Below, in pieces: positions 34,610 through 42,900 of a stretch of DNA of 64,000 nucleotides. The stretch is from contig LDYB01000016.1 of NCBI GenBank assembly GCA_001442985.1, positions 304,640 to 368,639 of the forward strand, given 5' to 3'. The stretch comes from Armatimonadetes bacterium DC. Its GTDB lineage: Bacteria; Armatimonadota; Fimbriimonadia; Fimbriimonadales; GBS-DC. The stretch's first letter is position 1; every line of letters begins with the position of its first letter. A program made the position numbers and the translations under genes. The notes under the pieces were generated by a model that had not been told where the DNA came from, did no database searches, and saw only the letters and a list, made by a program, of their open reading frames with translations.

Positions 34610-35221
34610 TCAGCTTTCTCCGTGCGAAGCCTGATTCAGCACCCGTCTCGCATTTTCTAACAGTTCGGGCATCTCCAGAGCCGCGCTGAACTCGCTTACC
34701 CAGTAAAGGATTCGCTCTTTATCCATGTGCGGATGAATGGCGAGAATCTGCTGCACATCTATCAGGTCGATAGGACGCTGCGCCACCAGTTTCATAATTA
34801 CGAGGTCTTCTGGAGTAGCGACACGAAGGCGCAGGGAGCCCAGAGAAGTGGGGGTCGCCCGCGAGGCAACTTCGTTTTCGAAAGGGGAAAACCCCAAAGA
34901 GATATCTACAGGGATGCGGGTATCGCGGTGTTGCATCAGAATGACCAGATAGTGTTGAGCAAATTGAAGGGGATTCTCCACCCGAAATTCGAAGCCGTAT
35001 TCTGGCGCGCGCTCAATGAGGATGCCCAGCCGACTCAGATCGAAGTTCGTCAGTAACATGTCAATATCAGCGGTGAAGCGCGGTTTAGCGACGAGACTCA
35101 CCGCGATACCCCCGATGAGAACCGCGTCGAGGGGCTGGAGAGCGGGGTCTGAAAGAAGATTGAGCAGGTCGCGAAAGACCCGTTGAAACGAACGGTCAAT
35201 CCGAGAAGATTTTTTTGGCAT
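34610..35221 (-). CDS. Nucleotidyltransferase-fold protein (DUF6036/AbiEii-like)
   Basis: A 203-residue protein with a minimal nucleotidyltransferase core: LIGGIAVSLVAKPRFTADIDMLL gives the GG and D-x-D motifs, a later strand RIPVDISLG supplies a third acidic residue, and VATPEDLVIMKLVAQRPIDLIDVQQIL is the helical end typical of this group. Such proteins often pair with a small partner as toxin-antitoxin or abortive-infection modules. It overlaps the 3' end of an upstream 79-residue gene by 26 nt, so the two are translated together. Confidence 0.75.
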   Translation of the reverse strand: MPKKSSRIDRSFQRVFRDLLNLLSDPALQPLDAVLIGGIAVSLVAKPRFTADIDMLLTNFDLSRLGILIERAPEYGFEFRVENPLQFAQHYLVILMQHRDTRIPVDISLGFSPFENEVASRATPTSLGSLRLRVATPEDLVIMKLVAQRPIDLIDVQQILAIHPHMDKERILYWVSEFSAALEMPELLENARRVLNQASHGES

Positions 35222-35435
35222 ACTGGCTCCGAATGCGCTGCCAGTTCGGGTTATCCGCCATCGAGTGAGCGCTGGGCTGATAGAGTCCCGTGGTCAGCGC
35301 AAAGTCAAGCAAAGACAGAGTAATGCGTAGCCGTTCTTCGTTACTCATTCTTGCCCAGTAGGCGTAATCTGCTTCAGCAACGGTTTGCCATCGTTTGGGG
35401 TCAGTGCAGGTTCTCAGACACGGAGCCGGCATCAT
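35196..35435 (-). CDS. Small protein partnered with the nucleotidyltransferase
   Basis: A 79-residue soluble protein (MMPAPCLRTCTDPKRWQTVA, then ADYAYWARMSNEERLRITLSLLDFALTTGLYQ). I recognise no domain. Position suggests a partner or antitoxin for the nucleotidyltransferase whose start lies inside its 3' end. ATG 35435 has GGTGAG just before it and a TACAAT box 13 nt upstream; a GTG two codons earlier is possible. Confidence 0.6.
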   Translation of the reverse strand: MMPAPCLRTCTDPKRWQTVAEADYAYWARMSNEERLRITLSLLDFALTTGLYQPSAHSMADNPNWQRIRSQYAKKIFSD

Positions 35436-35448
35436 ACTCACCGATCCT

Positions 35449-35454
35449 ATTGTA
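35449..35454 (-). promoter_or_regulatory. -10 box TACAAT for the nucleotidyltransferase pair
   Basis: The minus strand reads AAGGTACAATAGG 13 nt before the small gene ATG, matching the GGTAYAAT class. Confidence 0.5.
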
Positions 35455-35508
35455 CCTTATATCTGCTAAGCACTCAGAGACTGTCTCGGAATTTCGTGTT
35501 TGAATCCA

Positions 35509-35694
35509 GACGGGTGAACCTGCTCTGCTGCAAAGATACCTTCTGGAACCCACGATGCCCCCGAAAGAGCGACGGCTGAAGCCGTTCCTACTAAACAAAG
35601 CCAGCCTCCGCTGGCTATAGCCCCCTGTTTACGGGAGGTTGGGGGGCTGAGCCGACGCAGGTCGGCTTCGTCTCATAGGAACGGCTTCAGCCGT
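35509..35694. repeat. 186-bp dispersed repeat, copy 1
   Basis: This segment recurs at 47129-47314 with the same length and 5 substitutions (about 97% identity). Its right part is bounded by 19-bp inverted arms (35572-35590 and 35676-35694), each itself a short palindrome of the form ACGGCT-N2-AGCCGT. Between them are further small stems, such as AGCCAGC/GCTGGCT and GCCGACGCAGGTCGGC. Both copies are intergenic and contain no convincing gene, so this is a REP-like or MITE-like element. Confidence 0.85.
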
Positions 35695-35761
35695 TGGGCG
35701 TCAACGCGGTGCAATTCTGTTGCTTAATCACTTTCCTAAACAGCCTCTCGACACTGGATGG

Positions 35762-35789
35762 TTGAAAAACTGACACTTTAAGGTATGAT
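35762..35789 (+). promoter_or_regulatory. Sigma-70-type promoter of the Cys-rich peptide
   Basis: A -35 TTGAAA (35762-35767) and -10 TATGAT (35784-35789, in AGGTATGATA) are 16 nt apart. The ATG follows the -10 by 6 nt, so the message should be leaderless. Confidence 0.65.
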
Positions 35790-35795
35790 ACTGCC

Positions 35796-35996
35796 ATGAT
35801 GAGAACGCTCACGATTGTGCTGGCTGTTTTGGGTGTGAGTATCGGCGTCCTGACGAGCAACCGTGCCCATACCTGTTGTGAACCGAAGATGATGGGGGGC
35901 AAGTGCAACCCTTACGGCATCTGTGAAGCGTGTACCACCTGCCGTTACTGCAAGCACTGTGCCCAGAATGGGGGTACCTGTTCCGTGTGCCGATAA
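35796..35996 (+). CDS. Small secreted cysteine-rich protein
   Basis: A 66-residue protein. Residues 1-28 form a signal peptide (MMRTLTIVLAVLGVSIGVLTS, then NRAHT). The mature part of about 40 residues has ten cysteines: a CC pair, then KC, and the ladder CEACTTCRYCKHC (five Cys at every third position), ending CSVCR. Such spacing suits metal or cluster binding, or dense disulfides. I do not recognise the family. It has its own leaderless promoter and no operon partner. Confidence 0.7.
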   Translation: MMRTLTIVLAVLGVSIGVLTSNRAHTCCEPKMMGGKCNPYGICEACTTCRYCKHCAQNGGTCSVCR

Positions 35997-36040
35997 CACC
36001 TGACCTTCCTGCCTTGCCGAGCAAACCTTGCATGGAACCC

Positions 36041-36613
36041 TCACCCCAGCAGAGCGTGCCAGTAGCCGTGTAGGCGACATACCCATTCACGGCAGTTTTC
36101 AAGTAGCTCTGCATGCAGTTTTTCAGGGGGTTCGGGCGAATTTTCCCCGACCAGCGACATCTGCTCCGCAATCGAGTAAAGCAGGGGGTGGAGCTCAGGC
36201 GCCACAGACGCCAGCTCGCGGCAGATAGGTTTCACTGCGCGGTCAAGCTCCACGCCTGTCATCTGCCCTTCCAGAAAGCGCACCAGATACTGGTGGAGCA
36301 GGCTGACTCCTTTCAGTCGCTGAATTAGTTTTTTAGAGGGCTTATCGGGTTCGGCGAGATAGCAACGCAGGTGTAAGACGCGCTCGCGAAATGCCTCGTC
36401 GTCCAGATGGGCGCTCTCCTCGCCAAGACCTGCCCACTCTACAAAAGGCTTCAAGTACGAATCTCTCATGCGGGGGATAGCCTGCTCTACCTCTGAGCGA
36501 GGGACTGTCAGAGGTGGCAAGAGCAGATAAGCGTCGAGGATTGCGACATCTCCCCGCGATTCCTGTAGCTCCCATCGGCAATGGGGGCATTCCCTGTGGA
36601 GTACCAGAGGCAT
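36041..36613 (-). CDS. Hypothetical protein, 190 residues, with CPHC knuckle
   Basis: Unrecognised. It begins with a likely half zinc ribbon (RECPHCRWEL, residues 8-17) and continues as a mostly helical protein (VEQAIPRMRDSYLKPFVEWAGLG, LIQRLKGVSLLHQYLVRFLEGQ). There is no export signal or membrane segment. It lies 19 nt downstream of another small unknown gene on the same strand. Confidence 0.6.
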   Translation of the reverse strand: MPLVLHRECPHCRWELQESRGDVAILDAYLLLPPLTVPRSEVEQAIPRMRDSYLKPFVEWAGLGEESAHLDDEAFRERVLHLRCYLAEPDKPSKKLIQRLKGVSLLHQYLVRFLEGQMTGVELDRAVKPICRELASVAPELHPLLYSIAEQMSLVGENSPEPPEKLHAELLENCREWVCRLHGYWHALLG

Positions 36614-36632
36614 TCAACTCACCATGCCTATT

Positions 36633-36896
36633 TTACCCTACTTTGAAAACCGTCCAGAGCAGCCACTGTCCTTGATTGTCCTGACCGGCAACTATCCAGA
36701 GAGAAGATTTAGCGAGTCTCGAGTAAACTTTGGTTTGCCAGCGTCCATGTCGGTTCAAAAAAGCCTTATGGGCGTTTCTTTGCCACAGGCGTAACAAATC
36801 GTGCATTTGCTGGTCGCTTGGCGGACTCCCGAGAATGTCGCCGAATTTCTCCCTCGCATGGTTTGTCCATCCATGCAATTTTGTTGGCGGCTTCAT
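36633..36896 (-). CDS. Hypothetical basic protein, 87 residues
   Basis: Unrecognised. A basic N-terminus (KLHGWTNHAREKFGDILG) is followed by a helical middle and a beta end (QTKVYSRLAKSSLWIVAGQDNQGQWLLWTVFKV), an architecture seen in small RNase-type toxins, though no family motif is clear. The open frame on the same strand at 36766-37089 overlaps it in another phase; this one looks more protein-like. It lies 19 nt upstream of the 190-residue gene. Confidence 0.5.
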   Translation of the reverse strand: MKPPTKLHGWTNHAREKFGDILGSPPSDQQMHDLLRLWQRNAHKAFLNRHGRWQTKVYSRLAKSSLWIVAGQDNQGQWLLWTVFKVG

Positions 36897-36939
36897 ACAC
36901 GATATACAGCGTGCCGTTCTGGTTGGGTCTTATGATAAC

Positions 36940-36985
36940 AATCCCCCTCAGGCTCCCGAAAGCGGAAGGAGACCCAAGGGGGATT
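36940..36985 (-). terminator. Terminator of the aldolase gene
   Basis: Nine-base arms AATCCCCCT and AGGGGGATT enclose a further partly paired stem (GGGTCTCC with GGGAGCC). It lies 24 nt past the aldolase stop on the minus strand. Confidence 0.6.
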
Positions 36986-37009
36986 CGAACGCGAAACAGG
37001 GGCGTGAGC

Positions 37010-37930
37010 CTACCGCCCGTACTGCAGCAGAATTTGCTTGATCTGCTCGACGAGCTGGAGCGCCTCGTCGTAGGGGCGTTGCCACACATTGCGTCCGAAA
37101 ATCATGCCAATTGCGCCCGCTTCCATCGAGAGGCGCACCTTCTGCAGCACATCCGCGTCGTTGCCCTTCTCGCCGCCAGAGAGCAGCACGAAAGTGTTCA
37201 CGGCGGAGGCAATCACGCGGCGGATGCGCTCCGCGTCGCTCTCTTCGAGTTCATTATAGGGCTTGGGGTGCTTCTCGCGTTTTTCGGGCGGCGCCAGCTT
37301 GGGGAAGTTGATTTTCACAATATCGGCGCCCAGCTCGGCGGCGACACGCGCGGCGTAGTCCACTGCCCACAGACTGTCGCGCCCACCTTTGGCTTCCACC
37401 GCCTCGCCGCGTGGGTAGGACCACACAATCAGCGGCATGCCGTACTTTTCCGCCGCCTCGCGTACCTCCATGAACTGGCGGAAGTCCTCGTCCTGGCGCG
37501 GCGAACCCACATAGAGCGTGTAGCCCACGGCGTCCGCGCCCAGGCGCACAGCGTCCTCCACGCGCGAGTTCAGTGGCGAGAGCGCCTGCGCGTCCGAAGG
37601 AATCTCCGTCTTGCCGTTCAGCTTGAGGATGAGCGGAATTTTGCCCGCGTAGCGTGCGATGTATTTCTCGGCAATCCCGTACTGAAACGCTACCGCCGAG
37701 AAGCCCGCCTCAATCGCCAATCGGCAGATATAATCGGGGTCGCCCGAAGGGGGATAGGGGAAGAAGTCGCGCGGACCATGCTCCAGCCCCTGGTCATAGG
37801 GAAGCACCATCAGCGTGCCGTTGCGCAGTCCGTGTTGATACATCATGCGGTAGAGCCGCGTGCGCTTGCCCGTGCTCAGGTGGGGCATATCGTCCAGAGA
37901 AAGCCGTTTGACAGGTGTTGCCGTAACCAT
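37010..37930 (-). CDS. fbaB: Class I fructose-bisphosphate aldolase (DhnA/FbaB type)
   Basis: A 306-residue Schiff-base aldolase of the archaeal/FbaB family, splitting fructose 1,6-bisphosphate. Motifs are LPYDQGLEHGP near the N-terminus, the probable Schiff-base Lys in ADIVKINFP, and FVLLSGGEKG and GAIGMIFGRNVWQR forming the phosphate site. It has a TATAAT promoter and GAGGTGAG before the ATG. The downstream terminator is clear, so it is monocistronic. Confidence 0.9.
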   Translation of the reverse strand: MVTATPVKRLSLDDMPHLSTGKRTRLYRMMYQHGLRNGTLMVLPYDQGLEHGPRDFFPYPPSGDPDYICRLAIEAGFSAVAFQYGIAEKYIARYAGKIPLILKLNGKTEIPSDAQALSPLNSRVEDAVRLGADAVGYTLYVGSPRQDEDFRQFMEVREAAEKYGMPLIVWSYPRGEAVEAKGGRDSLWAVDYAARVAAELGADIVKINFPKLAPPEKREKHPKPYNELEESDAERIRRVIASAVNTFVLLSGGEKGNDADVLQKVRLSMEAGAIGMIFGRNVWQRPYDEALQLVEQIKQILLQYGR

Positions 37931-37955
37931 CTCATCTCACCTCGCTTCTGGGGGG

Positions 37956-37961
37956 ATTATA
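37956..37961 (-). promoter_or_regulatory. -10 box TATAAT for the aldolase
   Basis: The minus strand reads AGGGTATAATCCCC 25 nt before the ATG. It lies in the short gap after the Clp1-type kinase stop. Confidence 0.6.
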
Positions 37962-37967
37962 CCCTGT

Positions 37968-39041
37968 TTAGCCGTCGCGCAGGGGTTCGCCCAGCTCGGT
38001 GCCATCGGGTAGCACGCGCGTGAAGCCCAGTTGCACCCAGCGCACGGGCAACACCGAAGCGACGGGGGTGAACACGGTAAGCGTGCGCTGGTCAAAGTTC
38101 AGCTCCTCGATCAGCCCCACGCCGAAGTGGCGTCCCTGATAGTCTATCAGCCCCACCAGCAGGTGGTGATACGCGCTGGGGGGCAGCACCACGGCGCGGT
38201 CGGCGCTGCAGAGGGTCATCAGCAGTTGAATCTGGCTCTCGGTGAGCGGCTGGCGCACAATCACATGGAGCGAGTTGCCCACCATCTCGGCGTGGAGGAT
38301 CTCGCCCCGTATCTGCTGGTTCAGCATGCAGAGCCGCTGTGGGGAGAAGGGTTGCCCCGCGCCGAGCCGCCGCCCTGTGAAGCTCACCTGTTCCAGTGAA
38401 AGGGTTTGACTGCGCGCGTTTTGAAAATAGCGGGCAAACGCCACACGCCGCGCCTGCGCTCGCATCACGGGGGATTTACGCGCAATCGCGGCGGGCACAG
38501 GAAGCCGCTCCACGCGCCAGTCCAGTCGACGCTCCAGCGCCTGCAGAATCGGCTCCAGCTCGTTCTGGCGCTGAAGGGCAATCATTACTGTGGGGCGGAG
38601 CAGGTCTGCCATGAGAAGCTTGTATTGCCGTCCCGATGCGCCCCCGATATAGCCGCAGGTGTCTATCACGATGCCCACGGGATGGCGGCTCTTGAGTTCG
38701 TCCAGCGCGTGGCGTGCGCCTGCGAGCGCTAACATTGGGTGGCGTGCGGGCGTGGTGTCGCCCACAAAGGCGAACCCGTCCGCCTCTAATTCGCCCAGCC
38801 GCTGGAACGGCTTTTGAATGAGCGCCCAGCTGAGCGTGGTGGGCGGTCCGAGCGTGGTCTGACCCAAATCCAGATCCAGGAAGCCGACGGGCGCGCGCGC
38901 CTGCACCCACTGGCGCAACAGCAGACTACAGAAGGTGGACTTGCCCACATCGGTGCCGCCCAGCACCATCACCGCGCCCTGCGGCTGGCTGAGTCGCTCC
39001 AGGGCTTCCACCCACTCCGGGTACAGCTCGCGCCAGCGCAT
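37968..39041 (-). CDS. Clp1/Grc3-type P-loop polynucleotide kinase-like protein
   Basis: A 357-residue protein with the Clp1/Grc3 P-loop signature GGTDVGKST at 28-36 and LDLDLGQ (55-61), followed by DTCGYIGGASGRQYK, the lid-like region of this kinase family. In eukaryotes and archaea Clp1 and Grc3 phosphorylate the 5'-OH end of RNA. The C-terminal half (about 210-357) holds two beta-rich segments resembling the C-terminal domain seen in some family members. The ATG overlaps the nadC stop by 1 nt (TAATG), so it is translated with nadC. Bacterial substrates are unknown. Confidence 0.75.
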   Translation of the reverse strand: MRWRELYPEWVEALERLSQPQGAVMVLGGTDVGKSTFCSLLLRQWVQARAPVGFLDLDLGQTTLGPPTTLSWALIQKPFQRLGELEADGFAFVGDTTPARHPMLALAGARHALDELKSRHPVGIVIDTCGYIGGASGRQYKLLMADLLRPTVMIALQRQNELEPILQALERRLDWRVERLPVPAAIARKSPVMRAQARRVAFARYFQNARSQTLSLEQVSFTGRRLGAGQPFSPQRLCMLNQQIRGEILHAEMVGNSLHVIVRQPLTESQIQLLMTLCSADRAVVLPPSAYHHLLVGLIDYQGRHFGVGLIEELNFDQRTLTVFTPVASVLPVRWVQLGFTRVLPDGTELGEPLRDG

Positions 39042-39886
39042 TAGCCGAACTCCAGGTGCATCGGCAAGATAGGCGCCGAATGGGTGAGCGCGCCCACCGA
39101 AATCAGGTCCACGCCCGTTTCCGCGATGGCTCGCACTGTTTGCAAATTGACACCCCCTGACGCCTCCAGATAGCGCACGCGCCCCCTGGCGAGGCGCACG
39201 GCTTCACGCAAGGTCTCCAGAGGCATATTATCCAGCAGAATCGCGTCGGCGCCTGCTTCAATCGCCTGTTGAACCTGTTCCAGCGTGCCACACTCCACCT
39301 CCACGGCGAGCATATGGGGCGCATTCGCGCGGGCGCGGCGCACCGCCTCGCGAATGTCGCCATTCAACGCAATCAGATGATTATCTTTGATGAGTATCCC
39401 GTCGTACAACCCCACCCGATGGTTGCGCCCGCCGCCCACCCGAACGGCGTATTTTTCCAGCACGCGCAAGCCGGGGTTGGTTTTACGGGTGTCCACAATC
39501 TGGGCGCCGGTGCCTTCCACCGCCCGCACGAACTGATGGGTGAGCGTCGCAATCCCCGAAAGATGCTGGAGAAAGTTCAAGGCGGTGCGCTCGCCTGTCA
39601 GCAGGGCGCGTGTGCTGCCACGCAGGCGCATCACACAACGGTCTGGCTCCAGCCACGCGCCATCCTCCAGCGATTCCAGAAACTCCATCGCGGGGTCCAG
39701 ATGCAAAAAGACGCTCTTCGCTACCTCTACCCCACATAACACCCCTTCTGCCTGCGCCAGAATCGCGCACTCGCTCTCCATCGATTCGGGAATCAGCGCG
39801 ACGGTTGTCCAGTCGCAGGCGCCCACATCTTCCGCAAGCGCGCGCGCAATCAGCGCCTCCACCTCTGCCCAGTAGTGGCTCAGCAC
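39041..39886 (-). CDS. nadC: Nicotinate-nucleotide pyrophosphorylase (QPRTase)
   Basis: A 281-residue enzyme that converts quinolinate and PRPP to nicotinate mononucleotide for NAD synthesis. Motifs are LAEDVGACDWTT, GERTALNFLQHLSGIAT, DTRKTNPGLRVLEKYAVRVGGGRNHR, KDNHL, VEVECGTLEQ and SVGALTHSAP. The start is GTG 39886, 6 nt after a TATAAT box and without a Shine-Dalgarno. Earlier in-frame codons would lie upstream of the promoter. It heads a pair with the Clp1-type kinase. Confidence 0.93.
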   Translation of the reverse strand: MLSHYWAEVEALIARALAEDVGACDWTTVALIPESMESECAILAQAEGVLCGVEVAKSVFLHLDPAMEFLESLEDGAWLEPDRCVMRLRGSTRALLTGERTALNFLQHLSGIATLTHQFVRAVEGTGAQIVDTRKTNPGLRVLEKYAVRVGGGRNHRVGLYDGILIKDNHLIALNGDIREAVRRARANAPHMLAVEVECGTLEQVQQAIEAGADAILLDNMPLETLREAVRLARGRVRYLEASGGVNLQTVRAIAETGVDLISVGALTHSAPILPMHLEFG

Positions 39887-39892
39887 GCAAAG

Positions 39893-39898
39893 ATTATA
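39893..39898 (-). promoter_or_regulatory. Leaderless-type promoter of nadC
   Basis: The minus strand reads CGGTATAATCTTTGCGTG: TATAAT, 6 nt, GTG start. It is the clearest case for leaderless initiation at a non-ATG codon here. Confidence 0.7.
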
Positions 39899-39944
39899 CC
39901 GAAGTGAGCAGGAAATCAGGCATACCTTGTTGAATCCAATCCCC

Positions 39945-42900
39945 ATGCGCACCGTACTGGCGCTTGCGTGCCTGATGGGGGTTCAGATAACGCCGCCACC
40001 CCTCTCCGACTGGGTTGCGAGCGATCCCGAAAAAGCCTTCCAGCGCCATGAAGTGTTCCTGCAAACCGAAGGGGCGCAAATCCAGCGCCTTGACCGTATG
40101 GTGCTGGGCGTGCGGGGCAACGGAACCGACACCGCCTTCTGGCGCCACACCCGCTGGAGGCTGGAACCCCGACAGACCTACGCGCTTCTGTTCAACCTCA
40201 AAGCCACAGGCTCTGGAGTTTGCGCGATAGCAGGCGCCAACACTGTCAACCGCGATTTCAGCCCCTCATCCGGGTGGCGTGCCGAACAGTTCGTGTTTCG
40301 CGCTCCCGACAACCCGCGCGACAGCTTCATTCGCGTTGGGCAATGGAACTGGAACGGCGAGGTGCTGTTCGACTCCGTGCGCTTGATACGGGTGCAGGTG
40401 GTGCATAGCCGTTATGGCACGCTCGTGCTGGGCGAGGGCGAACAAATTCGGGCAGGGCGTTATCAGTTTTTCAGCCGATTCTACGAGAACGCCAACCTGC
40501 ATGCGTGTCTTGAGTCGTTTGACGCGGTGTTCAACACCAACCGCTGGGTGCTGAGTCCGAACACGAGCGTAACCTACCGCCACTCGGCTGGGAGCCAGCT
40601 GATGACAGGCGCGACCCTGACCCTGCATGTGCCGTTTGAGCAGTCGGGCGCGCTGACGGTGATGGCACGCTCCGATAAAAGCCCATGGCGCCCGCTGACC
40701 TCACTGAGCGGCGCAGGCGCCCATAAGCTGGAACTGCCTGCCGAGCTGTTCCCCACAGGCACGCTCTGGATACGCCTGACGGGCACGCGCGGCACGATTC
40801 AGGTAGACCAGTACCACCTTGACGCCCCCCTTCAGGGCGAGTCGCGCACTGCAAGGGTAGGCAGGAGCCTCGTGCTGTTCCCGGAGACCAGCCGCCGCGA
40901 CACCGAGATAACCGATCTGGCGCTGGAGGTGGCTACCGATGGCAACTGGCTCCTGACAGGCACGGTGAAAAGCACCGCGTCTCAAGCGATTGAGGCGCGT
41001 GCGTTTGTACGCCAGGGCAACAGTTCCCCACAAACACAGGCTCCCTTCACGCTGAAGCCGCAGCAGGCGGTTCGGTTCCGAATCGTGCTTCCTGTGCCTG
41101 CGGCGCGCCCCGAAACCTACACAGTGGGGATTCAAAACGAAGGCGGGCGCCCCCTCTGGAGTGTGCAGCTTACACTCCCGACGGGTCTGCTCCGCTGGGC
41201 GCACTACGGCTACCGCCTGACGGGCACTCCCGATGCGCTCGGCGTCTGGTGGTGCGAATGGGGCTGGAAGGTCGGGCGCGAGCGTCCGCTCCCCAACGCA
41301 CAGACTCGCGCGGTGCGCCTCAGCCTCGCCCGGGGGGAGTATGAACCCGTTCAGATTGTGTTGCGCCCGCGCCAGCCCACCACGCTCCTCAAAGCGGAAC
41401 TCAGCGACCTGCGCAACGGCAGGAACCGAATTCCCGCCCGCCACATCAGCCTGCGTGAGGTCGCCTATGTGTTTGTGCAACACCCCACCGATTCGCTGGG
41501 CGAGATAGGCGAATACCCTGACCCTCTGCCGCCCCTGGAAACGCCCCTGCGCCTCGAAGCGGAGCGCAATCAGCCTCTGTGGCTCACCGTTTACGCTCCT
41601 TATGGCACGCCCGCTGGCATCTACAGGGGCACATGCACCCTGCACACCGACAGGGGCATCGCCCGAATCCCGCTGGAGGTGGAGGTGTATGGGTTTGACC
41701 TGCCCCGCGCGCCCACCGTGCGCAGCGGCTTCGGCGTTAGCCCCCATCGCATCGAACAGTACCACCGCCTCACCACCGACGAACAAAAGCGCGCCGTGTG
41801 GGATAAATATATGCAAACTTTTCGGGAGCATCGGCTCGCGCCCTACAGTTTCTACGCTTACGCGCCTTATGAGGTGCGCTTTGAGGGAGAAGGTGACTCC
41901 AAGCGCGTGGTGGTGGACTTCTCACGCTTCGATACCGCTGCGCAACGCTATCTGGACGAATTCGGCTTCAACGCCTTTGTGTTGCCCGTTTACGGCTTGC
42001 CAGGGGGACGCCACCCCAATTACACACCCGGCGAGTTCGGCGGCTATAAAGAGGGCACGCCCGAATACGAGCGCCTGTGGAGCGACTACATGCGCCAGCT
42101 GGAGGCGCACCTGCGCGAAAAAGGCTGGCTCAAAAAAGCCTACCTCTACTGGTTCGATGAACCCGAAACCGCCGATTACCCCTTCGTGCGGCGCGTGATG
42201 GAAAAGATCAAACAAGTCGCGCCGGGACTGACCCGCATGCTCACCGAGCAACCCGAACCGCCCCTGATTGGAAGCGTAGACCTCTGGTGCCCGCTGACTG
42301 CTCTTGTCCCGCCGCAGGCAATCGCGGAGCGACGCAAAGCAGGCGAAGAGGTCTGGTGGTATGTCTGCACGGGTCCCAAAGCCCCCTATGTAACCCTGTT
42401 CATAGACCATCCGGGCGTGGAGATGCGCCTGTGGCTGTGGCAGACATGGCAGTATGGCGTGCAGGGCATCCTCATCTGGGAGACGACATGGTGGCACAAC
42501 GAGTTCGCCTATCCCGATTCGCTACAAAACCCGTGGGAGGACCCGATGAGCTATGTATGGGATGCAAGTTTCAAGCCGGGCACGCGCCTGTTCTGGGGGA
42601 ATGGCGATGGGCGGCTGCTCTATCCACCCCGCCGCGACCCCAACCGCGCCCGCGAACCCGTAATTGCCGACCCCATTCCCTCGTTCCGCTGGGAGTGCCT
42701 GCGCGACGGCGTGGAGGATTATGAGTATTTCGCCCTGCTCCAGCGGCTCTGCGAGAAGGCGGAGCAGAACCCCACAGTCCCGCGCTCCGCAATCCAGAAC
42801 GCCCGTGCCCTGCTGCAGGTGCCCCCCGAAATCTCAAAGAGCATGACCGAGTTCACCTACGACCCGCGCCCGATGCTCCAGCATCGCGCCCGTCTCGCAC

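Noticed and set aside
36975..37000. A GGATTCGAAC stretch that looks like the T arm of a minus-strand tRNA or an attachment-site remnant
   Set aside because: The flanking bases do not form a T stem or acceptor. They instead pair with 36940-36948 as the terminator of the aldolase gene.
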